Made by a program: the position numbers and the translations under genes. Of a stretch of 64,000 nucleotides of DNA, positions 42,614 through 51,052 are shown piece after piece (the first letter of the stretch is position 1; each line of letters starts with the position of its first letter). The DNA is from Actinomycetes bacterium (GTDB lineage Bacteria; Actinomycetota; Acidimicrobiia; Acidimicrobiales; RAAP-2). The notes under the pieces are model-generated. The model saw only the letters and a list, made by a program, of their open reading frames with translations. It did not search any database and was not told the origin of the DNA. The stretch spans positions 1 to 64,000 of the forward strand of contig JAKBNL010000007.1 of assembly GCA_021831035.1 (NCBI GenBank). The letters are read 5' to 3'.

Positions 42614-43299
42614 GGCCCCCCCCGCCAGACCGGGCGGCGCAGGTCGTCGTAGTAGACGTCGTGAACCTCGCCGTCTATGGCGGCGAAGACCGGACCGGCC
42701 CACCGCTCGGCGCCGATGATCGGGCTCGGCAGGTGGTCGCGCTCGAACCAGCCGACGTCGAGCACCTCCTGGGGGTGGGGGTGGAGGTCGCCCCCCACGG
42801 CCCGACAGAGGAAGAGGAGTGAGTAGAGGGGGATGCGTGACTCGCCCAGACGCATCCCGTCGAGCACGCCGATGAGCCGGATCGGCTCGACGAGCACGCC
42901 GGTCTCCTCGCGGACCTCCTTGACGACAACCTCGGGAGCGGAGTAGCCCACGTCGCACCAACCGGTCGGGTAGAGCCAGTAGCCCGAGTCGGAGCGCTGG
43001 ATGAGCAGGAGCCGACCCTCCCCGTCGGTGACGGCCGCGCCGACGGCGACTTTGGGCGTCTGGTAGCCGGCGACCCCGCGCCCGACCTCGGCCAGCCACT
43101 GGGTGACGACGCCCCCGGCGTCGGGCACTCCCTCCAGACCCGCGTCGGCGGCGGCCCGAATGTCGGCCGCGATCGCCAGCACTTCCTCGAAGCGCTCGCG
43201 CTCGTAGGGGCTGTCGGAGAAGCCGAGCCCCGTCTTGGCGACGCCGGCCAACGCCTCGGCCCAGCGCCGCAGCGTCTTCTCGGGGACGTCGCCGGCCAC
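42610..43299 (-). CDS. NUDIX hydrolase with N-terminal NUDIX_N domain
   Basis: A 229-residue NUDIX protein. A helical N-terminal domain (about 1-75, with LRRWAEALAGVAKTGLGFS and YERERFEEVLAIA) precedes the NUDIX fold. The Nudix box runs from GWCDVGYSAPEVV through KEVREETGV, with all metal-binding Glu residues present (REETG). This NUDIX_N architecture is found in ADP-ribose and nucleoside-diphosphate-sugar pyrophosphatases. It is coupled to a downstream GNAT. Confidence 0.9.
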   Translation of the reverse strand: MAGDVPEKTLRRWAEALAGVAKTGLGFSDSPYERERFEEVLAIAADIRAAADAGLEGVPDAGGVVTQWLAEVGRGVAGYQTPKVAVGAAVTDGEGRLLLIQRSDSGYWLYPTGWCDVGYSAPEVVVKEVREETGVLVEPIRLIGVLDGMRLGESRIPLYSLLFLCRAVGGDLHPHPQEVLDVGWFERDHLPSPIIGAERWAGPVFAAIDGEVHDVYYDDLRRPVWRGGP

Positions 43300-43305
43300 G
43301 ATCCC

Positions 43306-43992
43306 CTAGCCGAGGGCCGCGTCGAGGACCTCGTCGAGGGTGCCCACGATGCCGGTGTAGAAGGGGCCGAACTCGCCGTAGAGGGTGGAGCCCTCGTCGT
43401 AGCGCATCGTGTAGACGCACTCTTTGAGGTCGTCGAGGTGCACGGCGAACAGCGACACGCCCCACTCCCAGTCGTCGAGCCCCGTGGAGCCCGTGACCAG
43501 CTGCAGGACCCGCCCCCGGAAGGTCTTGCCCGTCGAGCCGTGCTCGCGCATCAGGCCCTCGCGGCGCTCGTAGTCGAGCGCGTACCAGTTGTTGGTCTCC
43601 CCCCGCCGCTTGGACATCGGGTAGAAGCAGAAGGCCCGCTTGCCCTCGGGCGGGAGGACCGGGTAGAGCCGGGCGTTCATCATCGCCTCGGGCATGCCCT
43701 GGGCGTACTCGCTGACCTCGGTGACCGAGACGTAGGAGTCATCGACGCGCAGGCCCGCCCCCTGGACTCGGGACTGGAAGCGACGGATCTCCCACAGGTC
43801 GGGACCGATCACCATGAAGCCCACGTCGGCCTTGGCCCCCACGAGGGCGAGGGGGATCACCTGGAACCCGGCCGCGACCGCCTCGTCGACGGCTTTTATA
43901 AGGGCCGGCCGGTCGACCTCGCCACCGTGGTGGCAGAAGAGGTGCACGACGGAGAGTCCGCGCGAGGGGACGAGCGGCTCGGGCGTAGTCAC
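43306..43992 (-). CDS. hemQ: Coproheme decarboxylase HemQ (ChdC)
   Basis: A 228-residue HemQ/chlorite-dismutase-family protein of the actinobacterial type. The proximal His is in REHGSTGKTF (H151) and the catalytic Tyr candidate in NNWYALDYERR (Y137); FYPMSKRR and WEWGVSLFA are family hallmarks. It decarboxylates coproheme III to heme b in the coproporphyrin-dependent route. GTG 43992 is chosen because TAGCAT lies seven bases upstream. The in-frame ATG at 44001 (inside that hexamer) would need a leader that is not there. It is a single gene; the other heme genes are not in the window. Confidence 0.92.
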   Translation of the reverse strand: MTTPEPLVPSRGLSVVHLFCHHGGEVDRPALIKAVDEAVAAGFQVIPLALVGAKADVGFMVIGPDLWEIRRFQSRVQGAGLRVDDSYVSVTEVSEYAQGMPEAMMNARLYPVLPPEGKRAFCFYPMSKRRGETNNWYALDYERREGLMREHGSTGKTFRGRVLQLVTGSTGLDDWEWGVSLFAVHLDDLKECVYTMRYDEGSTLYGEFGPFYTGIVGTLDEVLDAALG

Positions 43993-43999
43993 GGGGCCC

Positions 44000-44005
44000 A
44001 TGCTA
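44000..44005 (-). promoter_or_regulatory. Candidate -10 (TAGCAT) of hemQ
   Basis: TAGCAT ends seven bases before GTG 43992. The ATG that could be taken as start overlaps its last bases, which argues against that ATG. Confidence 0.5.
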
Positions 44006-44057
44006 GAGGGGTCGCCGGCTCCGGCGTCCGGCCGCCCCACGGTGGACTCCCACGCAC

Positions 44058-44087
44058 GACGGCGCGGGGCCTACGCCCCGCGCCGTC
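44058..44087 (-). terminator. Strong hairpin after groEL
   Basis: A perfect 13-bp stem (44058-44070 with 44075-44087) closed by a CTAC loop lies 22 bases past the groEL stop. It is the most stable hairpin noticed in the window and is a good intrinsic-type terminator even without a U-run. Confidence 0.7.
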
Positions 44088-44109
44088 GCGTCCGGGAGAT
44101 CAGGTTGAT

Positions 44110-45750
<1,641 letters not shown>

Positions 45751-45776
45751 TCACCACAACTCGGTACCCACCGATG

Positions 45777-45803
45777 TTAGCAGTCACCCTCTGAGAGTGC
45801 TAA
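45777..45803 (-). promoter_or_regulatory. CIRCE operator (HrcA site) of groEL
   Basis: An inverted repeat of nine bases on each side of a 9-base spacer. The right arm GAGTGCTAA is the CIRCE consensus and the left arm TTAGCAGTC has one mismatch (G for C). It lies 45 bases before the groEL start. TTAGCA and TAACAT 18 bases apart within it could be the -35 and -10, so HrcA binding would block the promoter directly. Confidence 0.93.
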
Positions 45804-45811
45804 CGGGCGTC

Positions 45812-46087
45812 TCAGCCCCCCGCAACCGCCGGGACCAGGGATATCGTCTCGCCGTCGTCCACCACCGTGTCGAGCCCGTCGAGGAATCGCACGTCCTCGT
45901 CGGCGACGAAGACGTTGACGAAGCGCCGCAGCGCCCCCCCGTCGTCGAGGACCCGCTCGGCCAGCCCGGGGTGGGCCGCCTCGACGGCGAGGATCGCCTC
46001 GCGCACCGTGCGGGCCTCGACCGGGACCTCGCCCGCTCCGCCCACCAGGGCGCGCAGCTGGGCCGGCAGGCGGACCACGACGCTCAC
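45812..46087 (-). CDS. MoaD/ThiS-family sulfur-carrier protein
   Basis: A 91-residue ubiquitin-like protein. It has the beta-grasp pattern of MoaD/ThiS (VVVRLPAQLRALVGG, TVREAILAVEAAHPG, FVNVFVADEDVRFL, DGETISLVPAVAGG) and ends in the Gly-Gly needed for adenylation and thiocarboxylation. GTG 46087 overlaps the threonine synthase stop (GTGA), so they are coupled. No moa or thi gene is nearby. CysO of mycobacteria, which gives sulfur to a PLP enzyme, is the closest functional parallel; here the partner may be the threonine-synthase-like protein. Confidence 0.9.
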   Translation of the reverse strand: MSVVVRLPAQLRALVGGAGEVPVEARTVREAILAVEAAHPGLAERVLDDGGALRRFVNVFVADEDVRFLDGLDTVVDDGETISLVPAVAGG

Positions 46088-47331
46088 GACGCCCCCACCA
46101 ACAGGTGGGCCGCCAGGGCGCCCTCGGCGGCGGCCAGGGTCGGGGCGATCGTCTCGGTGAACGTCGAGCGCCCCTCCAGGGCCTCGACGGTCTTGAGGCC
46201 GTGGCCCGAGACGATGGCGACGACCGACCCGTCGGGGTCAAGGGTGCCGCGCGCGACCATCTGGCGCAGCGACGCGATCGTGGTGCCGCCGGCCGTCTCG
46301 GCGAAGATCCCCTCGGTCGCGGCGAGCAACTCGATCCCCTCGAGGATCTCCTCGTCGGTGACCGACCCGCAGTCGCCGCCGCCCCGGCGCAACTCGTCGA
46401 GCACGTAGGGGCCGTCGGCCGGGTTGCCGATGGCGAGCGAGCGCGCCACCGTGCGGGGCTTCTGGGGCCGGATGGCCGCGGCGCCCTCGGCGAAGGCGGT
46501 CGCCACGGGCGAGCAGCCCGCCGCCTGGGCGCCGAAGAGCCGGGGCGCCGGCCCCTCGACGAGGCCGAGCGCGCGCAGCTGGTCGAATCCCTTGGCCACC
46601 TTGGTGAACTGGCTCCCCGAGGCGATCGGCACGACCACCTGGTCCGGCAGGCGCCACCCCAGCTGCTCGGCGATCTCGAAGGCGAGGGTCTTGGACCCCT
46701 CGGCGTAGTAGGGGCGCAGGTTGACGTTGGCGAACGCCCAGTCGGGGTGCTCGCTCACCAGCTCGACGCAGAGTCGGTTCACGTCGTCGTAGTTGCCCTC
46801 GACGCCGAGCACGACCCCGCCGAAGACGGCGGCCATGACCACCTTCGAGGTCTCGAGGTCCGACGGGATGATCGTCACGCTGGGCCAGCCCATCGCCGCC
46901 GCGTGGGCCGCCACCGACGTCGCCAGGTTGCCCGTGGAGGCGCAGGCGGCCGTCGTGAAGCCCAGTCCCCGGGCGACCGAGAGCGCCACCGACACCACCC
47001 GATCCTTGAACGATCCCGTGGGGTTGCGCGTGTCGTCCTTCAACCACAGCTCGCGCACCCCGATCCGCTCGGCGAGCCGGTCGGCCCGGCGCAGCGGCGT
47101 CCACCCCGTCCCGAGGTCGACCGGGTCGCCACCGACCTCGGGCAGGAGGTCTCGGTAGCGCCACAAGGATCGAGGACCGGCCTCGATCGAGGCACGCGTG
47201 ACGCGTCCGCGCGCCCCCTCGAGGTCGTAACGGACCTCGAGGGGGCCGAAACACCACTCGCAGACGTAGCGTGCCTCGGCGGGGTAGGTGGCGGCGCACT
47301 CTCGACAGATGAGCCCGAGTGAGTATCCCAT
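46084..47331 (-). CDS. thrC: Threonine synthase (or threonine-synthase-like PLP enzyme)
   Basis: A 415-residue fold-type II PLP enzyme. An N-terminal zinc ribbon has four Cys (C9, C12, C24, C27). The PLP lysine is K109 in NPTGSFKDR; STGNLATSVAAHAA binds the cofactor phosphate and YYAEGSKTLAFEIAEQ follows. The family turns O-phosphohomoserine into threonine. Its leader is a SAM-I-clan riboswitch, which is unexpected for threonine synthase, and its coupled partner is a sulfur carrier. A role as homocysteine synthase using a protein thiocarboxylate is therefore possible. ATG 47331 has AAGGGAG five to eleven bases upstream. Confidence 0.88.
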   Translation of the reverse strand: MGYSLGLICRECAATYPAEARYVCEWCFGPLEVRYDLEGARGRVTRASIEAGPRSLWRYRDLLPEVGGDPVDLGTGWTPLRRADRLAERIGVRELWLKDDTRNPTGSFKDRVVSVALSVARGLGFTTAACASTGNLATSVAAHAAAMGWPSVTIIPSDLETSKVVMAAVFGGVVLGVEGNYDDVNRLCVELVSEHPDWAFANVNLRPYYAEGSKTLAFEIAEQLGWRLPDQVVVPIASGSQFTKVAKGFDQLRALGLVEGPAPRLFGAQAAGCSPVATAFAEGAAAIRPQKPRTVARSLAIGNPADGPYVLDELRRGGGDCGSVTDEEILEGIELLAATEGIFAETAGGTTIASLRQMVARGTLDPDGSVVAIVSGHGLKTVEALEGRSTFTETIAPTLAAAEGALAAHLLVGAS

Positions 47332-47340
47332 GTCTCCCTT

Positions 47341-47440
47341 TCATCGTTCGGCCTTTGGCACCTGGTGTGGAGGGTGAACCCGGGACCCACACTGGTTGTC
47401 GCGACGTCAAAGGGGCCGTCCCTCAGTCGCTCTTGATGAC
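47341..47440 (-). promoter_or_regulatory. SAM-I-clan riboswitch (S-box-like, no P4)
   Basis: The minus-strand leader reads, in order: P1 5' strand TCATC, AAGAGCGACTGAGGGACGG (P2 and kink-turn region), the P2 3' strand GTCGC, GACAACC, a P3 hairpin GTGTGGGT with ACCC-TC-CACAC, then AGGTGCCAAAGGCCGA and the P1 3' strand GATGA. P2 pairs GCGAC with GTCGC. GGCC in the P2 loop can form the pseudoknot with GGCC after P3. There is no P4 hairpin, as in the SAM-I/IV type. The ribosome site AAGGGAG follows P1 directly, so translational control is likely. Confidence 0.9.
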
Positions 47441-47446
47441 TTCCCA

Positions 47447-47475
47447 ATTCTTACCGCTGGGGTCAGGATTGTCAA
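47447..47475 (-). promoter_or_regulatory. Promoter of the riboswitch-thrC-moaD operon
   Basis: TTGACA (47475-47470), a 16-base spacer and TAAGAAT (47453-47447) form a near-consensus sigma-70-type promoter. Transcription would begin at the 5' edge of the riboswitch. Confidence 0.75.
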
Positions 47476-47493
47476 GGGCACCCCCCTCGCCCC

Positions 47494-47499
47494 TAGCCT
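47494..47499 (+). promoter_or_regulatory. Candidate -10 (TAGCCT) of gpgS
   Basis: TAGCCT ends six bases before ATG 47506, leaderless spacing. The region upstream overlaps the divergent riboswitch promoter. Confidence 0.5.
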
Positions 47500-47505
47500 C
47501 GTCCC

Positions 47506-48285
47506 ATGGCCGACGCCCCCTGGACGCTGCCCGCCTCGGCCTACTCCTACACCCGGGTGCGCGACCTCCGGGGCGAGGAGTCCATCGCCGTCGTCATCCC
47601 GGTACGCGACGAGGCCGCCACGATCGGTGCGGTCATCGACGCCGTGCGTGACCACGAGGAGCTGGTCGACGAGCTGGTGGTCGTGGACGACCACTCGACC
47701 GACGGCTCGGCCCGCGTGGCCGAGCGCCACGGGGCCAAGGTCGTCCAGGCCGACGGTCCGGGCGGCAAGGGCCGGGCCCTGGCGGCCGGGGTCCAGGCCA
47801 CCACCTCGACCTTGCTCGTCTTCCTCGACGGTGACGTCGTCAACACGACGCCGGACTACGTCGCCCGACTCGTCCAACCGCTCCTCGAGTCGCCGCGGAC
47901 CCAACTCGTCAAACCCATCTACGAGCGCCCCTACTTCGACATGCCCACCGGCGGTGGTCGGGTCAACGAGCTGGCCGCCCGACCCATCCTCGCCCTCCTC
48001 TTCCCCGGGCTCGAGGAGGTCCGCCAGCCGCTCGCCGGCGAGACCGCCCTGCGGCGCACCGCCCTCGACGGCATCGACCTCGCCCCGGGCTACGACGTCG
48101 AGATCGCGCTCCTCATCGACGTGGCTCGGCGTCACGGGCTCGACGCGATGGCCCAGGTCGACCTCGGCGTCCGTCGCCACCGCAACCGGCCCCTCGACGA
48201 GCTCCGACCGATGGCCACCGAGGTCCTGCGCGCGGCGCTCGAGCGGTTCGGCCTCGAGGGTCCCTCGCGGGGTGACGCGGACTAG
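47506..48285 (+). CDS. gpgS: Glucosyl-3-phosphoglycerate synthase (GpgS)
   Basis: A 259-residue GT-A glycosyltransferase of the GpgS type, slightly shorter than mycobacterial forms. IAVVIPVRDEAATIG binds the nucleotide, LDGDVVN is the metal DXD motif and GKGRALAAG is the uracil/phosphate loop. The acceptor region GGRVNELAARPILALLFPGLEEVRQPLAGETALRR is diagnostic when read as GGRVNELAARP and QPLAGETALRR. It joins glucose from NDP-glucose to 3-phosphoglycerate on the way to glucosylglycerate or methylglucose lipopolysaccharide. It converges on the LytR_C gene with a 4-base overlap. Confidence 0.9.
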   Translation: MADAPWTLPASAYSYTRVRDLRGEESIAVVIPVRDEAATIGAVIDAVRDHEELVDELVVVDDHSTDGSARVAERHGAKVVQADGPGGKGRALAAGVQATTSTLLVFLDGDVVNTTPDYVARLVQPLLESPRTQLVKPIYERPYFDMPTGGGRVNELAARPILALLFPGLEEVRQPLAGETALRRTALDGIDLAPGYDVEIALLIDVARRHGLDAMAQVDLGVRRHRNRPLDELRPMATEVLRAALERFGLEGPSRGDAD

Positions 48286-48788
48286 CCCGCCGCGTTCGAA
48301 CCGAGGACGAGGATGATGTCGTCGTGGGCCGCGTTGGCGATGGGATTCGCCCCGCCCCGCGGACGCACGATCGACGCCGGCATCTTGATCTGCGCGGCGA
48401 TCTCACGGGCGGCGTTCACGTAGCCGGGGTTGAAGTAGATGGTCGTGCGCACGGCGGGCGCCGTGGCGTTGCCCGGGGGAAGCGTGGCCCAGTTGAGCAG
48501 CTGGAGCTTCTGGGTGTAGGAGGCGGCCAGGCCCGTGACCTTGGTGCCGTTGGCGACCTGCACGGTGACCTTCGCCCGGTTGACGACTCCGGTGGTCGTC
48601 GTCGTGGGCGAGCCCGCGGCCGAGGTGGTGGACGTCGGAGCGCCCGGGGCCGAGGCGCCGGGTGTGCGCAACATCAGCACCGCACCGCCGACGAAGAGTA
48701 CGACGATGACCAGCACCACCCACAGCGAGGGCTGGTAGTGCGAACCCGCCGGGCGCGCCTCGTGGCTGGAGGGCACCCGGTCGCTCAT
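48282..48788 (-). CDS. LytR_C-domain membrane protein
   Basis: A 168-residue protein with one membrane segment (about 22-41), a Thr/Ser/Pro linker (about 46-70) and a LytR_C domain (about 75-165: VTVQVANGTKVTGLA, TTIYFNPGYVNAAREIA and DIILVLGSN). LytR_C domains accompany cell-wall glycopolymer ligases or stand alone outside the membrane. ATG 48788 has TAGAGT seven bases upstream; a GTG at 48797 is inside that promoter. The wall polymer partner is unknown. Confidence 0.85.
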   Translation of the reverse strand: MSDRVPSSHEARPAGSHYQPSLWVVLVIVVLFVGGAVLMLRTPGASAPGAPTSTTSAAGSPTTTTTGVVNRAKVTVQVANGTKVTGLAASYTQKLQLLNWATLPPGNATAPAVRTTIYFNPGYVNAAREIAAQIKMPASIVRPRGGANPIANAAHDDIILVLGSNAAG

Positions 48789-48795
48789 CGTGTCC

Positions 48796-48801
48796 ACTCT
48801 A
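48796..48801 (-). promoter_or_regulatory. Candidate -10 (TAGAGT) of the LytR_C gene
   Basis: TAGAGT ends seven bases before ATG 48788, with no Shine-Dalgarno. Confidence 0.5.
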
Positions 48802-48837
48802 GAGTCCGGGCTCGGGCTTCACTAGCCTGGGGGCTCC

Positions 48838-48912
48838 GCCGGTGTGGCGCAGTCTGGTTAGCGCAGGCGATTTGTAATCGTCAGGTCGTGGGTTCGAATC
48901 CCTCCACCGGCT
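48838..48912 (+). tRNA. tRNA-Thr(UGU)
   Basis: A 75-base tRNA. The acceptor stem pairs GCCGGTG (48838-48844) with CACCGGC (48905-48911), and the discriminator is T. The anticodon loop TTTGTAA has anticodon TGT at 48873-48875. The T-arm reads GTGGGTTCGAATCCCTC with a slight mismatch. CCA is not encoded. The unusual repeat protein ends 64 bases downstream on the other strand. Confidence 0.96.
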
Positions 48913-48976
48913 CTCACCCGGCCGTCGCGGCCCCGGGGTCGGGTCCCGGGACGGCGACCGGCGACCGGCGACGGGT

Positions 48977-50893
48977 CTAGGCGAGGAAGACCTCCACGCG
49001 CGAGTACACGGCCGCGGTGCGCCGATCAATCGAGCCCTGGCCGCTGGCTCGGATGACGACGTCGCGCACGTGCAGGCGGCGCAGGTCCACTCGGAGGGCC
49101 CGCGCCACCGCCTGGGCGCGTCGGGCGCTCACCGCACGGTCGAGACTCCCGAGCCCCGTCGACGCCGTGTAGCCCAGGAGCTCGACCTCGCGACACCGCC
49201 TCGCGCGGACCACGAGAGCCAACCTCTGGACCTGTCTCGCCAGACCCGGGGTGAGGGTGGTCGAGAAGCGGGGGAAGTCACCGACGTCCCCGTACAGGGT
49301 CGCCACCGCCGCGGCTCGGCGCCACACGGCGTAGAGGGTCTCGGAGGTCGTGGGCGAGATGGATTGGCCGGCGGCGTACACCGTTCCACTCCCCTTCGCC
49401 GACGTGGACCAACCCTCGAAGTCGTAGCCCGGCCGGATGAAGGCTCCACCGGGCAGTACCGTGGACGCGCCGTCGGTCACGGTCGCCGGCGACAACGAGC
49501 CGCTGCCGCCGTTGGGCGCGAAGGTGATCACTATCGACGTGGTCGATGGAGTGGCGGCGGACGTCGACCACTGGGCGTAGAGGGTGACCGAGTCCGTCGG
49601 TGCGTAGGGGGCACCTGCGGTTCCGACGAGCGATCCGCCCGAGGGTGCCGTGAACCACCCGGCGAACGTCGATCCGGCCAGCGTGGCGTCGGGCAGTGCG
49701 AACGGGGACGCACCGGCGGCGAACTGCTCGGACGGGACGCTGGTCGTCCCACCGTCCGGGTCGAAGGTCACCACGAACTTCGATGTCGTCCACTGCGCGT
49801 AGAGGGTGAGGTTTGACGAGAGCGTGATGACTGACCCCACCGCGTAGGCCGTTCCCGAGCCGTTGGCCTGGGAGTTCCAACCCGTGAAGGTCGCCCCCGC
49901 GTTACTAAGCGCGGCCGCTCCGGGAAGGGTGATCGACGTTCCCGCCAGACCCGTCACCGGACTCACCGTGCCCGTACCCCCGTTGTCGTCGAACGTCACG
50001 ACGATGGACGCGTTGGCCGTCCACTGGGCGTAGAGAGTGAGGTTCGACGTCAGGGTGACAGCTGACCCCCCCGCGTAGGCCGTTCCGGAGCCGTTGGCCT
50101 GGGAGTTCCAACCCGTGAAGGTGTAGCCAGGATCGCTGAGCCCACTCCCACCAGGAAGAATGACCGAGGTTCCGGACGGGGCGGAGAGTGGTGCAACAGA
50201 GCCGGTACCACCATTGTCGACAAAGCTCACGGACAGTGAAGCGTTCACTGACCACTGGGCGTAGAGACTTAGGTCTGATGCAAACGAATAGGTGGCACCG
50301 TCCGCATAGGACACGCCCGAGCCGTTCGGCGAAGTATTCCAATCGGAAAAACTGTAACCAGCATTAGTGAAACTTGGCGAAAGACTGGAGAACGAAGTCA
50401 GTGATTCGGGCACGTTCGCCGTCTGCGACGCATAAGTGTTGTCGTTAGACGAATCGTTCTCATAGAAGGTCACCACGTGATAGCTGCCTTGCCACTGAGC
50501 GAATAGAACGAGATCCGAGGCAAAACTGTACGTCTGGCCGTCGGAGTAGGAAGTGCCCGTCCCATTTGAGGCGGTATTCCAACCGACAAACGTGTAGCCG
50601 GGATTGCTAAAGGCTGGACTTAATAGTGCGAACTCTGTAAGCGGCGTCGCCGTGTTCTCAGTTTGCGTGGCATACACGCCATCGGACGCGTTGTCGTTCT
50701 CCTCGAACGTGACAACGTGATACACCGACGTGGCCGAGGCCGAGGCCTGGAAAAGCGGCAATGATGCCAGCGATCCAATCAGAACTACGAGAGCAACTCG
50801 ACTCCACTTTGAGGCACAGCAGAGGCAACTTCTCGACTTGCGTAAACACCCTACTAGGCGTCGCAGTTGTAATGAGAAGGGGGATATCGACAC
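48977..50893 (-). CDS. Surface protein with six InlB-type B-repeats and an OmpA-like C-terminus
   Basis: A 638-residue exported protein. A signal segment lies at about 31-54 (RVALVVLIGSLASLPLF, then ASASA). Six repeats of about 70-77 residues follow: 58-134, 138-214, 220-291, 297-368, 373-442 and 454-524. Each has the Listeria-Bacteroides B-repeat pattern (VTFxxN, GYxFxGWN, LYAQW). Residues about 530-638 look like an OmpA peptidoglycan-binding domain (LLGYTASTG, LDRAVSARRAQAVARAL, VEVFLA). It probably binds wall and projects repeats outward. ATG 50893 is the only usable start. The N-terminal part is AT-richer than the surroundings, which suggests transfer. Confidence 0.85.
   Translation of the reverse strand: MSISPFSLQLRRLVGCLRKSRSCLCCASKWSRVALVVLIGSLASLPLFQASASATSVYHVVTFEENDNASDGVYATQTENTATPLTEFALLSPAFSNPGYTFVGWNTASNGTGTSYSDGQTYSFASDLVLFAQWQGSYHVVTFYENDSSNDNTYASQTANVPESLTSFSSLSPSFTNAGYSFSDWNTSPNGSGVSYADGATYSFASDLSLYAQWSVNASLSVSFVDNGGTGSVAPLSAPSGTSVILPGGSGLSDPGYTFTGWNSQANGSGTAYAGGSAVTLTSNLTLYAQWTANASIVVTFDDNGGTGTVSPVTGLAGTSITLPGAAALSNAGATFTGWNSQANGSGTAYAVGSVITLSSNLTLYAQWTTSKFVVTFDPDGGTTSVPSEQFAAGASPFALPDATLAGSTFAGWFTAPSGGSLVGTAGAPYAPTDSVTLYAQWSTSAATPSTTSIVITFAPNGGSGSLSPATVTDGASTVLPGGAFIRPGYDFEGWSTSAKGSGTVYAAGQSISPTTSETLYAVWRRAAAVATLYGDVGDFPRFSTTLTPGLARQVQRLALVVRARRCREVELLGYTASTGLGSLDRAVSARRAQAVARALRVDLRRLHVRDVVIRASGQGSIDRRTAAVYSRVEVFLA
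49841..50122. repeat. Near-identical 51-bp copies in repeats 3 and 4 of the surface-protein gene
   Basis: Bases 49841-49891 and 50072-50122 match at 50 of 51 positions (CCCGAG against CCGGAG), 231 bases (77 codons) apart. Flanks have drifted more. This marks a recent duplication or gene conversion between repeat units. Confidence 0.9.
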
Positions 50894-51052
50894 GCTGACC
50901 TATTCCTTTTGCCGCCTCCACAACGGTCGCGGCTCTGCGTAGTTCGTCCCGCAGAGCATGGTCACTCATCGAGTCATGAATGATCAGACGATTGCAGTCG
51001 GACTCGTTAGATGAACCACACAGCCACAAGGACCACGGACATCACCAACTCG
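50894..51052. other. AT-richer intergenic region with a possible gene remnant
   Basis: 159 bases upstream of the surface-protein gene, clearly less GC-rich than the surroundings. A second minus-strand frame from ATG 50969 runs 103 codons into the surface-protein gene; its first 30 residues look coding and include VVEAAKGIGQR, like the core of ANTAR domains. It could be the remnant of an older gene or chance. The surface-protein promoter should also lie here (TAGGTC about nine bases before ATG 50893). Confidence 0.35.

Noticed and set aside
47506..47600. gpgS as the target of the SAM riboswitch
   Set aside because: The conserved riboswitch sequence reads on the minus strand, toward thrC; gpgS is divergent with its own -10.
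48913..48976. Short direct repeats CGACCGG / CGACGGG after tRNA-Thr as a CRISPR or attachment site
   Set aside because: Only two or three imperfect units without regular spacers, and no cas genes; ordinary GC-rich sequence.
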